Shown here piece after piece: positions 12,160 through 26,539 of a stretch of DNA of 64,000 bases. Position numbers and translations under genes: made by a program. The stretch covers positions 558,001 through 622,000 of the forward strand of contig JADILM010000009.1 of assembly GCA_016617785.1 (NCBI GenBank). The letters run 5' to 3'. How positions within the stretch are numbered: the stretch's first letter is position 1; each line of letters starts with the position of its first letter. The notes beneath the pieces are model-generated. The model did not search any database. It was given only the letters and a program-made list of their open reading frames with translations, and was not told the origin of the DNA. The DNA comes from Sporobolomyces roseus (lineage: Eukaryota; Basidiomycota; Microbotryomycetes; Sporidiobolales; Sporidiobolaceae).

Positions 12160-12688
12160 GGAGGGAAGGTTATTCAGCGAATTGAGAGAGAGGAGATGCC
12201 GGTACACTTGCGAGGCTGCTCTATGCGCTTGGGGTGTCGCTAGAAGCTATCTTGAGTCGGCTAGAGAGGTTGAAGGAAAGTGTAGGAGACGAAAAGAGAG
12301 AGTCTCGCTTTTCTCCCTCTACCTCACCTCCAGTACCTCAGAATACGCTTCAAACACAGCTCATTGCAATCATGGCAAGTCGTTCAGCATTCTTCGACGT
12401 TCAAGCTCGACATGAAGTTACTTCGTCGCCAGAGAGTCTTTCCTCGACCTTTGTCCTCTTTCATATCAGTTCGCAACGGAAGATGTCACACTTAGAGGAC
12501 GAGCCAGATCGCAACGACGCTGCAATTCGTCCGAGCCGAGAAGATGAGTTCAGATTGCTTGGTTGGAGGAGCTCATAAAAGCCCTCTCGTCCGAGCAAGA
12601 ACTCGTTAATCGCATTGAGTTGGAGGGGGATATGCTGGAGGCGGACTATCTGACCCGCGTGTTGAAGGAGCTCTACCCGAGGATGTGA
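12160..12688 (+). CDS. Possible small coiled-coil gene, structure unresolved
   Basis: I do not recognise this. Two open segments look like coding sequence: an unspliced frame at about 12187-12450 with LEAILSRLERLKESVGDEK, and a final segment from about 12554 to a TGA at 12686-12688 with WLEELIKALSSEQELVNRI and YLTRVLKELYP. They are in different frames; an intron from about 12451 to 12553 would join them. I could not find a convincing first exon or ATG. It is divergent from the F-box gene at 12082. The heptad-like leucines suggest a coiled coil. Confidence 0.3.
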
Positions 12689-12903
12689 AGCGAGGGAGTG
12701 CTTTGAGAATCACAGATCAAATTTCGTTTCACTTATTCGTACTATGTTTCTTTTCGTACTATCTGTCTTTCGATTGTACGTTGTAGCTAGATGATCTGTA
12801 TCATCGAGCTTCGTCAGTATACCATCGTCTGACTCGACGAGAGAAGAAAGCGAGCTCACCTCCCGAACGAGCAAAAACCTTTCCTTCTTCCTCTTCAACA
12901 AAG

Positions 12904-14398
12904 CTAATCGTCTTCCTGAAAGTCTTGCAACATCTTGAGAGGTCTCAATGCCTCGACTAGTCGATCCATTCCGACAGTATCTCCCGTTGTGACAAGTTGC
13001 TCTTGATACTTGGTCCCGAAATCGAGAACTTCCTTCACTTCTTCCTTCCTCCTTCCAATGTACTCATTCACGGGAGTCTGCTCGACTGACTCGCCACGCT
13101 CGGCGATCTCCTCCTCTCCGGCGAGCAAGAGATCTTGTGGGGTCGTAAAGTGCAATTTGATCTTGGTCTTGCTCAACGCCTGCAGAAGTGCTTGGCGGGG
13201 CTGTCGAGGCATACGGTCATCGCCGAAAACGCCGATATTCAGGTATTGGATGCTAGGTATGCGACTTAAGTGAGCAGGAAGGAAAGACGCCATGCGAGGG
13301 AAGAATGCTGCCGAAGTGGTAATGTTGAGGGAAAGTAGCGAAGGTGTCAAAGCTGGACTTGTCGCAAAGTAAAGGTCGCTCGAGTCTATCACGGTTAGGG
13401 ATTTTAGACGAGGGAAAGGGGTTGAGAGGAGGGAGAACGATGGAACGGGTTCGGAGTAATCTTGATCCGATTCGTAAGAGAGGAATTCGAGAGTCGAGTC
13501 GAAACAGGCAATGAATTCAATATGTACTGCGTCGAAGTTGTAGTGCTTTAGATTGAGAGATCGAAGAGAAGGGAAAGTCGTTGACGAAATGTCGATAGCC
13601 TTGTAGATGTTCTCGGAGTGCTCAATCGACAGTCGTTCCAGCTTCTTGAATTGTGCGAGGCTTTCTCGGAGTTGTTTCGTATCCAGAGTGTCATGAGCTA
13701 CGTCGGCTGGAGAATGGGTCAGGGAAAGGCAGGTCAAGCTATCGTTCGTTCTTGAGAGGATCGGTGCCAGTTGGTATCCGTTCACCGACGTGAGCTCGAG
13801 AGAGGTGACACGACCGAGTACGAGTCGGGTAGCGAGGGAGACGTCGCTCTGGTTCGCCAAGGACTGATCGAAATCGAGCCGATCCGGGAAATCGACAAAA
13901 AGGCTTTCGAGGTGGACAGAGTCGAGCTTCGACGATTCGAGATTGACGAGGGCGGATAGAGAGATGAGCAAGTCGATACAGTCTTTGGACTTCTTCTTGA
14001 CTGCATAGTTTGACGAGAAGTCGATTCGGCGGAAGTGTGTTGACATCGAGATGGCGATGCGGCGCCGAAAGCTTGCCTGGATGCCGGTCTTGCTATTGAC
14101 GGTCTATCAGAGGACATCATCTCAGTCGAGCGCAGCGTCTGACAAGAGAGCAGAAACGACTTACCGAGAAGAGTGAAGGACAACAAAGAGCTCTCACTCT
14201 CTTGCAGGTCAACGAAAACTTGTCGAGACTCCGTCCCCTCAACTCCCATGCTTCTAGCAAATTGTAGTCCACATCTCGGTATCTCAGGGATTGCATGCGT
14301 TCGCGATGTCGTTCGTCTTAATCGTTGCAAAGGGACACGATTCGACCAAGAAGTTCAGTTGGGAGTCTGAGTAGCGACCAGGAAGGCTTGTTTTCCAT
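12904..14398 (-). pseudogene. F-box/leucine-rich protein 2, with in-frame stop
   Basis: Paralogue of the neighbouring F-box gene with the same two-exon plan: 14398-14165 and 14103-12904, intron 61 nt, both junctions phase 0 and in frame, 477 codons plus stop. It starts MENKPSWSLLRLPTELLGRI, close to the first paralogue. Codon 27 (14320-14318) is TAA, within the F-box, where the paralogue has a sense codon. The frame is otherwise intact through DERHRERMQ and SLTCKRVRALCCPSLF and the whole leucine-rich part to MDRLVEALRPLKMLQ. This suggests a recent nonsense change, a sequencing error, or use of an internal ATG (about 14293) that would drop the first half of the F-box. The rest shows no decay. 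Confidence 0.65.
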
Positions 14399-15019
14399 TC
14401 TGTGGCGTGTCTATTTTAGCTAAAGCCCCCAAAGTAGCTAAGAGGAAGAATTTACGGGTTGGGATCGATCACCAGATGAAATTGGACAAGTTCTTCGAAC
14501 TGACAAGGAGAGCGTGGTTGATCCTTGAGATGGTATGTAGGATCTAGATCTTGTATTGGCGGAGCTTGGAAGCGATTTGAGCAAAGTCGAGGTGAGTTGT
14601 CGGTGAGAAGATGCGGATTCGCAGATTCGCAGGTTTTCGCAACTCGACAGGGAGTCATCTCATCCCGTCTCATTTATTTTCGATACACAATAGTGCTAGG
14701 TCGGATGACCAGGCGGCAGAGAAGAACTCTTGAAGCTTTCGAACCAGAATCTCTCGCTTCGTTCGTCAAGCTATGCGAAAGAAGTCAATCTCCCCTCAAA
14801 CAGCTTGACGTTAGACGAGAAAGGGGGTAAATGAACAGCATGTACTACGAACGATTATAAATGAAAACGAAACGAAGAGACGATTGAGGGGGGGGAATAA
14901 GTACTAAAGAAGGGGGAAGTCAATCCACCCAACGAGGGGATCAATGCTACAAGAGAGACGGAGCAACGGAGAGAGAGAGACTGTACAAGAAGGATAAGAC
15001 GATGAGGAGGCAAGAGAGA
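14399..15019. other. Intergenic, no gene seen
   Basis: Between the start of the second F-box gene and the IRE1 stop. Short open frames on both strands (for example 14525-14830 plus) have no recognisable motif or splice pattern. A purine-rich stretch at 14880-15010 is probably IRE1 3' UTR. Confidence 0.45.
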
Positions 15020-19322
<4,303 letters not shown>

Positions 19323-19775
19323 CAGAGGGCGGTGATAGAGAGTAGCTTGATCGCCCTCAATGTGTTTCGCTAAGGTAGTTTGTCGGTGATGAATAGAGGA
19401 GTGAAAAGGAGGAATGGGGAAAATTGCATTTTCGCAATTTTTATCGTAACTCCGACGAGCTGTCCTTTCTCTATTGCATAGCTGCAGCTATACTCGTCGT
19501 GAACGTCGAGATAGGAAGAGCTCTTCATCACGAAAACGAGATTCTCCGTTAAAGCCACGGAATTTCTCGCTTCCTTTCTCTTACTCGCTAGCTGCTCGTT
19601 GCGGTTACGCTATTTGAATTGCTTCCTCGTCGTTTTTGCAAAGCGGTAGAAGGAATCGACCCCTGAAAAAGACGAGATTCGCTCCTCGAAAAAGTCCGTC
19701 ACCTTTCCTTGACGATCCTCCTCTCTCTCTCTCTTTCCTTCCTACCTTTCGCTTCAAACTCAAAGAACATTCACA
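19323..19775. promoter_or_regulatory. Divergent intergenic region IRE1/SDR
   Basis: A 453-bp spacer between two start codons. A CT-rich tract at about 19718-19745 lies just upstream of the SDR ATG, as is common in fungal 5' leaders. A minus-strand open frame at 19605-19886 overlaps the SDR start and is a shadow. Confidence 0.4.
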
Positions 19776-21449
19776 ATGGGAAAAGAAAACGTTGTCACTG
19801 CCTACCCTAACTTCGCTCCTACCAAGTTCACTCAGGTTCGTCCCTCTTTGGTCTCGTTCAACATTGAAAATCTCCTCTGATGTCAACTTTCGCTAAATTT
19901 CTAGGATGGACTCGGGAAAGACAACGGAAAGGACGGTATGCCCACACCTGCTGAGCACACCAAAGTTGAGCGTTGGCACCGGTAAGCTATTGATTCGAAT
20001 CACATCTTGCGAAGTTCAGGAATTGACAATTTCGACCTTTTCTTTTGATTTCCTTCACCTGTTCCGCTCCATTCCTTATCCACTATTGATAATCGTCATC
20101 TAGTGGAGAACCTCGTCTCGAGGAATACAAGGGTTGTGGGAAACTCGAGGGAAAGGCTTGTCTTGTCACAGTAAGCTTATTTTCGAGATTGTCCCACCGA
20201 AGCTAAACTGACTTTAGTGAGGGAATGACAGGGTGCCGATTCAGGAATTGGACGTACAGTTGCCGTGTTCTTTGCTCGCGAAGGTGCCGACGTTACTGTC
20301 GCTTACGTCAAGGAGGAGGAAGAAGAGTGAGTTTCGTTCGTTGTTTCGTCGTCCTCACGAGCTCATCTTCCTTCCGGAAACAGCGCTCAAGTTACCAAAC
20401 GCCTTATCGAAGAAGCTGGACGCAAGTGCAACTTGGTTCCAGGAGATCTTCGTACTCAAGACGAACGCAAGAGGTTGATCAAATCGCACATTGATGCCTA
20501 CGGTGCTCTCGATGTTCTCGTCAACAACGCTTCAAAACAAATTCAATGCAAGGACTTGAAAGACATCGACATGGACAACGTTAATGATACTTTCCAGGCC
20601 AACAGTATGTTTGATTCTCGAAACTTTGCTTCGAGATTGAGCTTACACCGGCTATCTTTCTCACTTCGTAGTCATTCAGTATATCGGAACTACGAAGGAG
20701 GCTCTCCCATATCTCAAACGAGGAGACGTGAGTGGCATTTTCCGGTTTTCTTTGCGAAGCTTTCTGACCGCTCTCGCTCTGCTCACAGTGCGTCATCATG
20801 ACTACGAGTGTTACAGCATATAAAGGGGATGTGTATCTTCCTCTCAACGCTTCGATTGAAGCGGGCGAGACCTTGTGCCCGTTTGTCGTCGTTTCCTCGA
20901 CTTTTCGCTAACATTCGGTTCTATCTCGTCTACAGATCTGCTGGAATGGTGGATTACTCTGCTACCAAAGGTGCCATGAACGCCTTCATTCGCTCCCTAG
21001 CTCTCCAGCAAGTCTCCAACGGTATTCGTGTTTGCGGAGTTGGTAAGTTTGGAAATTTCTCTTTCTTTCTTTCTCGCTCTCAAACTGACTTTCCCCCTCT
21101 TTCCTTAACCGTAAGCCCCTGGCCCGGTCTACACACCACTTCAACCTGCGTCTCGCTCAGCAGAGCAGATGGAGGATTGGGGAGTTGATTCAGTCCCTTT
21201 ACATGGCAGAGTTGGCCAAGTTCGTCTCCCTCTATGTCTCTGTTGTATCTGGATATCGCGACTGACTTGACGCTGACGAGATGATCAGCCCGCTGAACTC
21301 GGAGAGTCATACGTCTACCTCGCTACCTCGAACCTTTCGACCGGTACTATCGTTCACCCTAACTCGTACGATCCAGCCAGACTTATCTCTCTTGATCGCT
21401 TAGCTGACAACTACCTGTCAATCACAGCGGTCAATACTTCGTCGCATAA
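19776..21449 (+). CDS. Short-chain dehydrogenase/reductase (classical SDR)
   Basis: NAD(P)-dependent oxidoreductase of the classical SDR family, most like the bacterial/fungal subgroup with an extended N-terminus (YhdF/YhxC-type). The substrate is unknown. Eleven exons (19776-19835, 19905-19981, 20104-20170, 20232-20326, 20384-20604, 20672-20727, 20789-20832, 20936-21042, 21116-21219, 21289-21365, 21428-21449) give 309 residues. Nucleotide-binding motif TGADSGIGRT, the LVNNASKQ strand, catalytic TTSVTAY and DYSATKGAM (Tyr-x3-Lys), and the APGPVYTPL segment are all present. Exon 7 uses donor GTATCT, giving AYKGDVSAGM. The N-terminal 45 residues (GMPTPAEHTKVERW) are typical of this subgroup. 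No targeting signal is seen. Confidence 0.93.
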
Positions 21450-21499
21450 TCTCGAAATCGTTCGAAATCGTTCGAAAGTCGTCTTGTTACCCTGTACAT

Positions 21500-22172
21500 A
21501 GATACTCGCTCTCTCCTTGGTCGTTCGTCGAGCTAGTTGTAGTCAATCAGTTCAGTCTCGCAAAGAAACGAAGAAACCGCTTGCGGTCTCACGAAAAGAG
21601 CCTCGACGCGAAAAAAAGAGAGGAACGAGAAGCTCAATCCCAAGTCGGCCAAAGCTCCCTAATTGACACAGCTCTTGCCCTTACAGACGATCGAGCTTGG
21701 TTGACAGAGACCGTGATCTCGTATCTGAGAGAGTGTCGAGAACGAAGGAGGGCAATGTTGGGCAAAACCTGGCGAACTCTGCATTTTAGTTCGACACTGT
21801 CAAGCTCGACTGCGCTTCCCTCCTCAGTACGCTCTGATTAAATGAAGAGAACGCTCAGCAGAGAGACAGAGCTTACGCATCCGAAGTCGTCGACCTCATC
21901 GAGTTTGAGCTTTTTCGTTTTTCGTCGACTTCGAACCTTCCCCTTCGGAGAACGCTGAGTTTCGCAGCGCTGTCTGTCGAAGTGAAGTCGAGTGCGGCCA
22001 ATCGTCTTCAATAGCGCTGAAAAGAACGTGACGAGAATCACAGAAAAGTCTGAATCGAAGAATGCGTTCGTCGATTCTCATTTCGAATCTTTGCACCTTT
22101 TGCCTCAGCTCGCAGCCTTTACTCAAGCAGATACAGCAAGCTCAAGCAAGTCTCTCTGATTCGAGAAGACTG
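21500..22172 (+). CDS. Possible small coiled-coil gene, unresolved
   Basis: I do not recognise this. An open plus-strand frame runs from about 21533 (after an acceptor-like GTTCAG) through a basic patch (AKKRRNRL) into a charged helix-like region (LTETVISYLRECRERRRAML) to a stop at 21839-21841. A second helix-like segment (PLLKQIQQAQASLSD) ends in TGA near 22170 in another frame. They may be exons of one small gene, but I found no convincing start or joining introns. Competing minus-strand frames exist. Treat this as a region to check with RNA data. Confidence 0.25.
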
Positions 22173-22333
22173 TGAAAGGTTACTACAGGTGATTTGATCA
22201 TTTCGACGAATTTGTGAACGATTACGAATGAACCGACAGAAACCTTTAACGCTGATAGAGAACTACAAATGCAAAGGACGTGCGGACGAGTGTATAGAGA
22301 GAGATATGTACAAACAAACGACCGCTAGTTACC

Positions 22334-24124
22334 CTAATCCTCACTGATCCGCTTGATCTTTCCGAGTTCCTTTAGCGCATCCATCAGCCTATTCGCCTCA
22401 GATGTCGTCCCCGTTCCGTCCTGATTCCTACTGTCGCGTCTCATATTCGCAATCTCTGCCAATCCCCATTCCAGCAGCGCTTCCGATTCCTCGAGACAGA
22501 ATTGTCGTTGTTGGGTTTCGCTGTACGTCGATTTCTCAAGTTTGTGATCGAGTGAGTAAGGTGAAACGATCGTCCCGTACTCCTCTTCCTCCCAGATGTC
22601 CGGTCGGAACTCGATTCGAAGGTCTGGGCGGCTATCAGGGGTAAGCTGCTCAGGTTTGGCCTGCGTCACAAACCCTGGGAGGGATTTGGAGGCGGTTTCG
22701 TCGAATTCGACCTTGTCGAGTTGAGGGAAGATGTCAGTCGAAGAGAGGGGTTCAAGAAGTCTGACCATGTTGGAACGATCGAAGTTGATCAACTCGTCAT
22801 CCCAGTTCTCCGAGTGTACGTCAAAGTCGAACAGGATGTTGCGAAGTTTCGGAGCCGACGCGAAGGATTCCAAAGTTTGCGAGATCCCGCTTGAGAGTTT
22901 GCCCTCGTTCGTGATACCGATGATGACGGAGAGGAAGGTGAGATCCGGGAGAAAGATGGTCGAAGGCAGAGATCGGTGACTGCTGTTGTCCTCGTGGAAT
23001 ACGAGTTCGAGACGCTCGAGAGATTGGAGGCCTCCTATGAATCGAGCCATCTCCTCGTCGTAGCGCAAGCAAAAGACTTTGAGACGCTTGAGAGTCTTGG
23101 AGAAGGTGAACTCGTGTTCGCTAAAGGTTCCGTACATGTAAGGTCCGAATCCGATGCTGAGTTCCTCCAAGTGAGCGAATCGGTCCAGCGCTACGATGAA
23201 TTCGGGTTGCGAGAACTCCTGTTGGTGCCTCGGCCTGTTCTTGCCGGATACTCCGAAGGTCAATGCCTTGATCTTCGACGGGTCGAGGAGGTCGAAAAGA
23301 GCGATGAGTTGTTCGACGTGTCGTGCGGTCCCGATCGAAAAGCTCGACAACCGAGGTAAGATGGTGCGCAGCGCTACGAGAGCCGACTGAATGGTTTCCG
23401 TCGAGGTTTTCTTGCGAGATTCTTGTTTCTTGTGTCCACCCCGTTTCGAAGAATACTCGAGCTCCTCCTCCGTTTCCGAGTCGTCGTCGTCCTCATCCGA
23501 TGAATCACTGTCGTCCTCACTTGACGAGTCGTCCGCACTCGTGGAATCTTCCGAATCCGTACCACTGCTACGGTCCCGTCCTCCTCGTCTCAAAGGTTTC
23601 GAAGTAGCTGGAGATTGGAGGAGTTCTGTCGTTCCTTCACCGCTCTGGGGGAAGAGGTCGTCGAGATGTCGCCAATCGTTGCTGATGCTGAGCTTTTCGA
23701 GATTGGGAAAGACGGTGAGTCGAGGGAGAAATTGGAAGATGGTTTCGCTCTCGCGTAAAGTGACGATCTTGACATATTCTCGTGGGTCTAGGTTCTTGGA
23801 AATCGCAGTAGGAAGACGAGCCAAACTTGAATTTGCGACCTTGTGCTGAAGACAGAGCAAATGTCAGCGCTTCTTCCTTGCGAAACTGGAAAAACTGTAA
23901 GAACTGACCTCGAAGATGGTCGACATGCACATCACTCGGATTACCTTCGACACCTGACTCAGCATGGTAACGCCTCTTCCATAGGCAGTGTTCGACTTTG
24001 AGAAGCTGAGGAGATAATTGGAAGTTATCTCGTATCTATCTTGATACGATTCATCCTGAAGTTTGATCAATCGGAGGATGTGTATTCCGAGCTCCAAGGG
24101 TAAGTCTTGTAGCGATGGTGCCAT
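22334..24124 (-). CDS. F-box/leucine-rich protein 3 with acidic insert
   Basis: Third member of the local F-box family. Exons 24124-23909 and 23845-22334 give 575 residues; the intron is 63 nt and phase 0, again just after the F-box. The F-box segment is SLQDLPLELGIHILRLIKL near the N-terminus. The leucine-rich body is interrupted by a Ser/Asp/Glu block of about 45 residues (SSSEDDSDSSDEDDDDSETE) that the two other family members lack. The C-terminal tail LMDALKELGKIKRISED matches the tail of the other two in pattern. Likely an SCF receptor; the target is unknown. Its start codon lies 125 bp from the divergent SWI3/RSC8-like gene. Confidence 0.75.
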
Positions 24125-24249
24125 TCTTGACGCGTTCTGATCTTCTTGTGGTTGGGAAGTGAAGAGTAGCTCTTCAAGAGGTGAAAGATTCGAAAGTCAG
24201 CTTGTTTCATCTCCAACTTGATCTTACGATTCAACAATAGCTCGTTAGG
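24125..24249. promoter_or_regulatory. Shared divergent promoter of 125 bp
   Basis: Only 125 bp lie between the start codons of the third F-box gene and the SWIRM-SANT gene, so the two very probably share promoter elements. No clear TATA box. Confidence 0.5.
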
Positions 24250-26206
24250 ATGCAAGTAGCACCAGATCAATCGAACAAGCGACCACTCGAAGCTCCTCAA
24301 TCAGTAGGAGGAGAAAGTTCCACCTCATTCTCGGATCCAAACAAACGACCTCGAACAGATCCAACTCCTGCACCAGAGAACGAGGACAGCAAGCAATCTA
24401 CTATCAAGGATCAGCAACAAGGTGGATTACTCGCGAATGACGAACCTGCAACCGTAGCTAAACGCCTAACCACCGCCAGACGCTACCTCGCTACTCAAAC
24501 CCATCCAGTCATTATCCCTTCCTACTCTACCTGGTTCAGTCTCGCTACTCTACACACCATCGAGAGGAGGTCCCTTCCAGAATTCTTCAATGGAAAGAAT
24601 CGTTCGAAAACTCCCTCCATCTACAAGGATTACAGGGATTTCATGATCCATACCTACCGACTCAACCCTTCAGAGTACTTGACAGTCACGGCATGTAGGA
24701 GAAATTTGGCGGGAGACGTTTGTGCGATTATGAGGGTTCACGCTTTCCTCGAGCAATGGGGATTGATCAACTACCAAGTGAGTTCCTTGCACTGTCACTC
24801 GAAGCCCACTGAGCTAATGGGATGAGATATTGCCGTAGATCGACGCCGACAGTCGACCTTCATCCCTCGGCCCTCCCTTCACTGGTCACTTCCGAATTCT
24901 CGTCGATTCGCCTCGAGGTCTCGCTCCTCTCCATCCTGGCACGAAACCCTCTTCCAACCCTTCCACCGCCCTTCGTACCGATCTCATGAAGACTGACCCT
25001 TCTCGCCCTTCCGCTCCCGACGTTCGCCTCTCTTCCGAAACTGCCGCTTCCCTCGCCCAACAAGCTGCCGCATCCTCTTCTTCCGATCTTTCTGCTCCTA
25101 CCGTTCCCGAACCGAAACCTTGTTACACTTGCGGCACGACCACCACTTCAATCCGTTACACTTCCCTCCAATCCCACGGCTCGATCGCTCTCTGTCCCGC
25201 TTGTTACTCTGAAGGCCGATTCCCTTCTTCCCTTCACTCTGGCGACTTTGTTCGAATCGATATTGGAGACGCCTACTCTCATTCAGACGCCAATTCATGG
25301 AGTGATCAAGAGACGTTGTTATTACTCGAAGGACTCGAGATGTTTTCGGAGGATTGGGAACAAATCTCGAATCACGTTGGAACGAGGACGAAAGAACAAT
25401 GTATCGTCAAATTCTTGAAGTTACCTATCGAGGATAGGTTCTTGGAGGGTGCAGCAGCGGGAGGAAGCGATGTCGGACCTTTGAAATACTTGAAAGCGTT
25501 GGGAGATAAGGAGGATAATCCGGTCATGAGCGTCGTTGCCTTCTTGGCGAGTGCGGTGGATCCGGAAATGGCGGCGAAAGCGGCGGGAGATGCGATTGAA
25601 CAGTTGGAGAAGTTCTTGAGGAAGAAAGTCGAGAAGAAGAAGGAGGAGAATGGAACAGAGGAAGACGCGATGGAGGTTGAAGGTGGAGCTGCTGCACCGA
25701 CGACGAATGGGCACTCGAACGGGGAGGAGGAGGACACGAAGAACGGAGATTCAGAAGACAAATCAACCTCGGATCCTCGTTCGAATCTTCAAAAGGCCGC
25801 TCTCGTTGCTCTCGGTTCAGCAGCAGCGAAAGCTCACGCCCTCGCTCTCGAAGAAGACGCATCTCTCCATTCCCTCGTCACCTCGATCGTCGATGCTCAA
25901 GTTCGAAAACTCGACCTCAAACTCAAGCATTTCGACGAATTGGAATCTTTACTCGAATTGGAACGGAGATCGATGGAACAGCAGAAACAGGAGATGTTTA
26001 GCGAGAAGGCAAAGATGCAGAAGATGATGGGAGAAGTGATGGGACTTTGGCAGAGAGCGAAACAGGGTCAAGCGGGAGGAATCAGTCAGCAGGAGATTGC
26101 GAGTGTCATGAGTCAGAGTACGAATCAGTTACCGAGGGCGCAAGCAGTACAGAACCCCGGTCCTCCACCGACGGATCAACAAGGTGAAGCTTTACAGTTG
26201 TCTTGA
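24250..26206 (+). CDS. SWI/SNF-family subunit, SWIRM-ZZ-SANT (Swi3/Rsc8 type)
   Basis: Core scaffold subunit of a SWI/SNF or RSC chromatin remodeller. Exons 24250-24777 and 24839-26206 give 631 residues. The SWIRM domain covers about residues 80-185 ([59 protein letters not shown]). A ZZ-type zinc finger follows ([14 protein letters not shown]; about 270-300), then a SANT domain ([34 protein letters not shown]; about 330-375), and a C-terminal helix/coiled-coil dimerisation region after an acidic linker. The architecture with a ZZ finger and moderate length suits Rsc8/Ssr-type proteins at least as well as Swi3; I cannot separate them. The single intron lies inside SWIRM. Confidence 0.92.
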
Positions 26207-26539
26207 GGGATTTAGAGTTGTGTTTCGATCCGTAATTTTTGTTTGTTCTTGTAGATTGTTGAAAAGGCGATTTTTGTGCAAGCTCACGAGATTCCCTCAC
26301 GAGTCCATTCTCTCTCAAGTGTGCGAGAGAACCAACGAGTGTTTGACAAACTGATTATTAAGGAGGAACGACTAAAGGGAGAACCCAATAAACAAGATAC
26401 AGATCCGAGAATGTGCCGTCATAAGCTAGCGACTACAAGGTACTGATAGTGTCCTCGGTCGTGGAGGTCGGGCGGATCGGACTGCAGCGTGAGACGAGGT
26501 CAGAGAATGCTCGAGTAAGAGAGGTTTCGAAAAATTGAC
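26207..26539. terminator. Convergent 3' intergenic region
   Basis: Tail-to-tail spacer between the SWIRM-SANT gene and mucin-like gene A. It should hold both 3' ends; no gene is seen. Confidence 0.4.
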
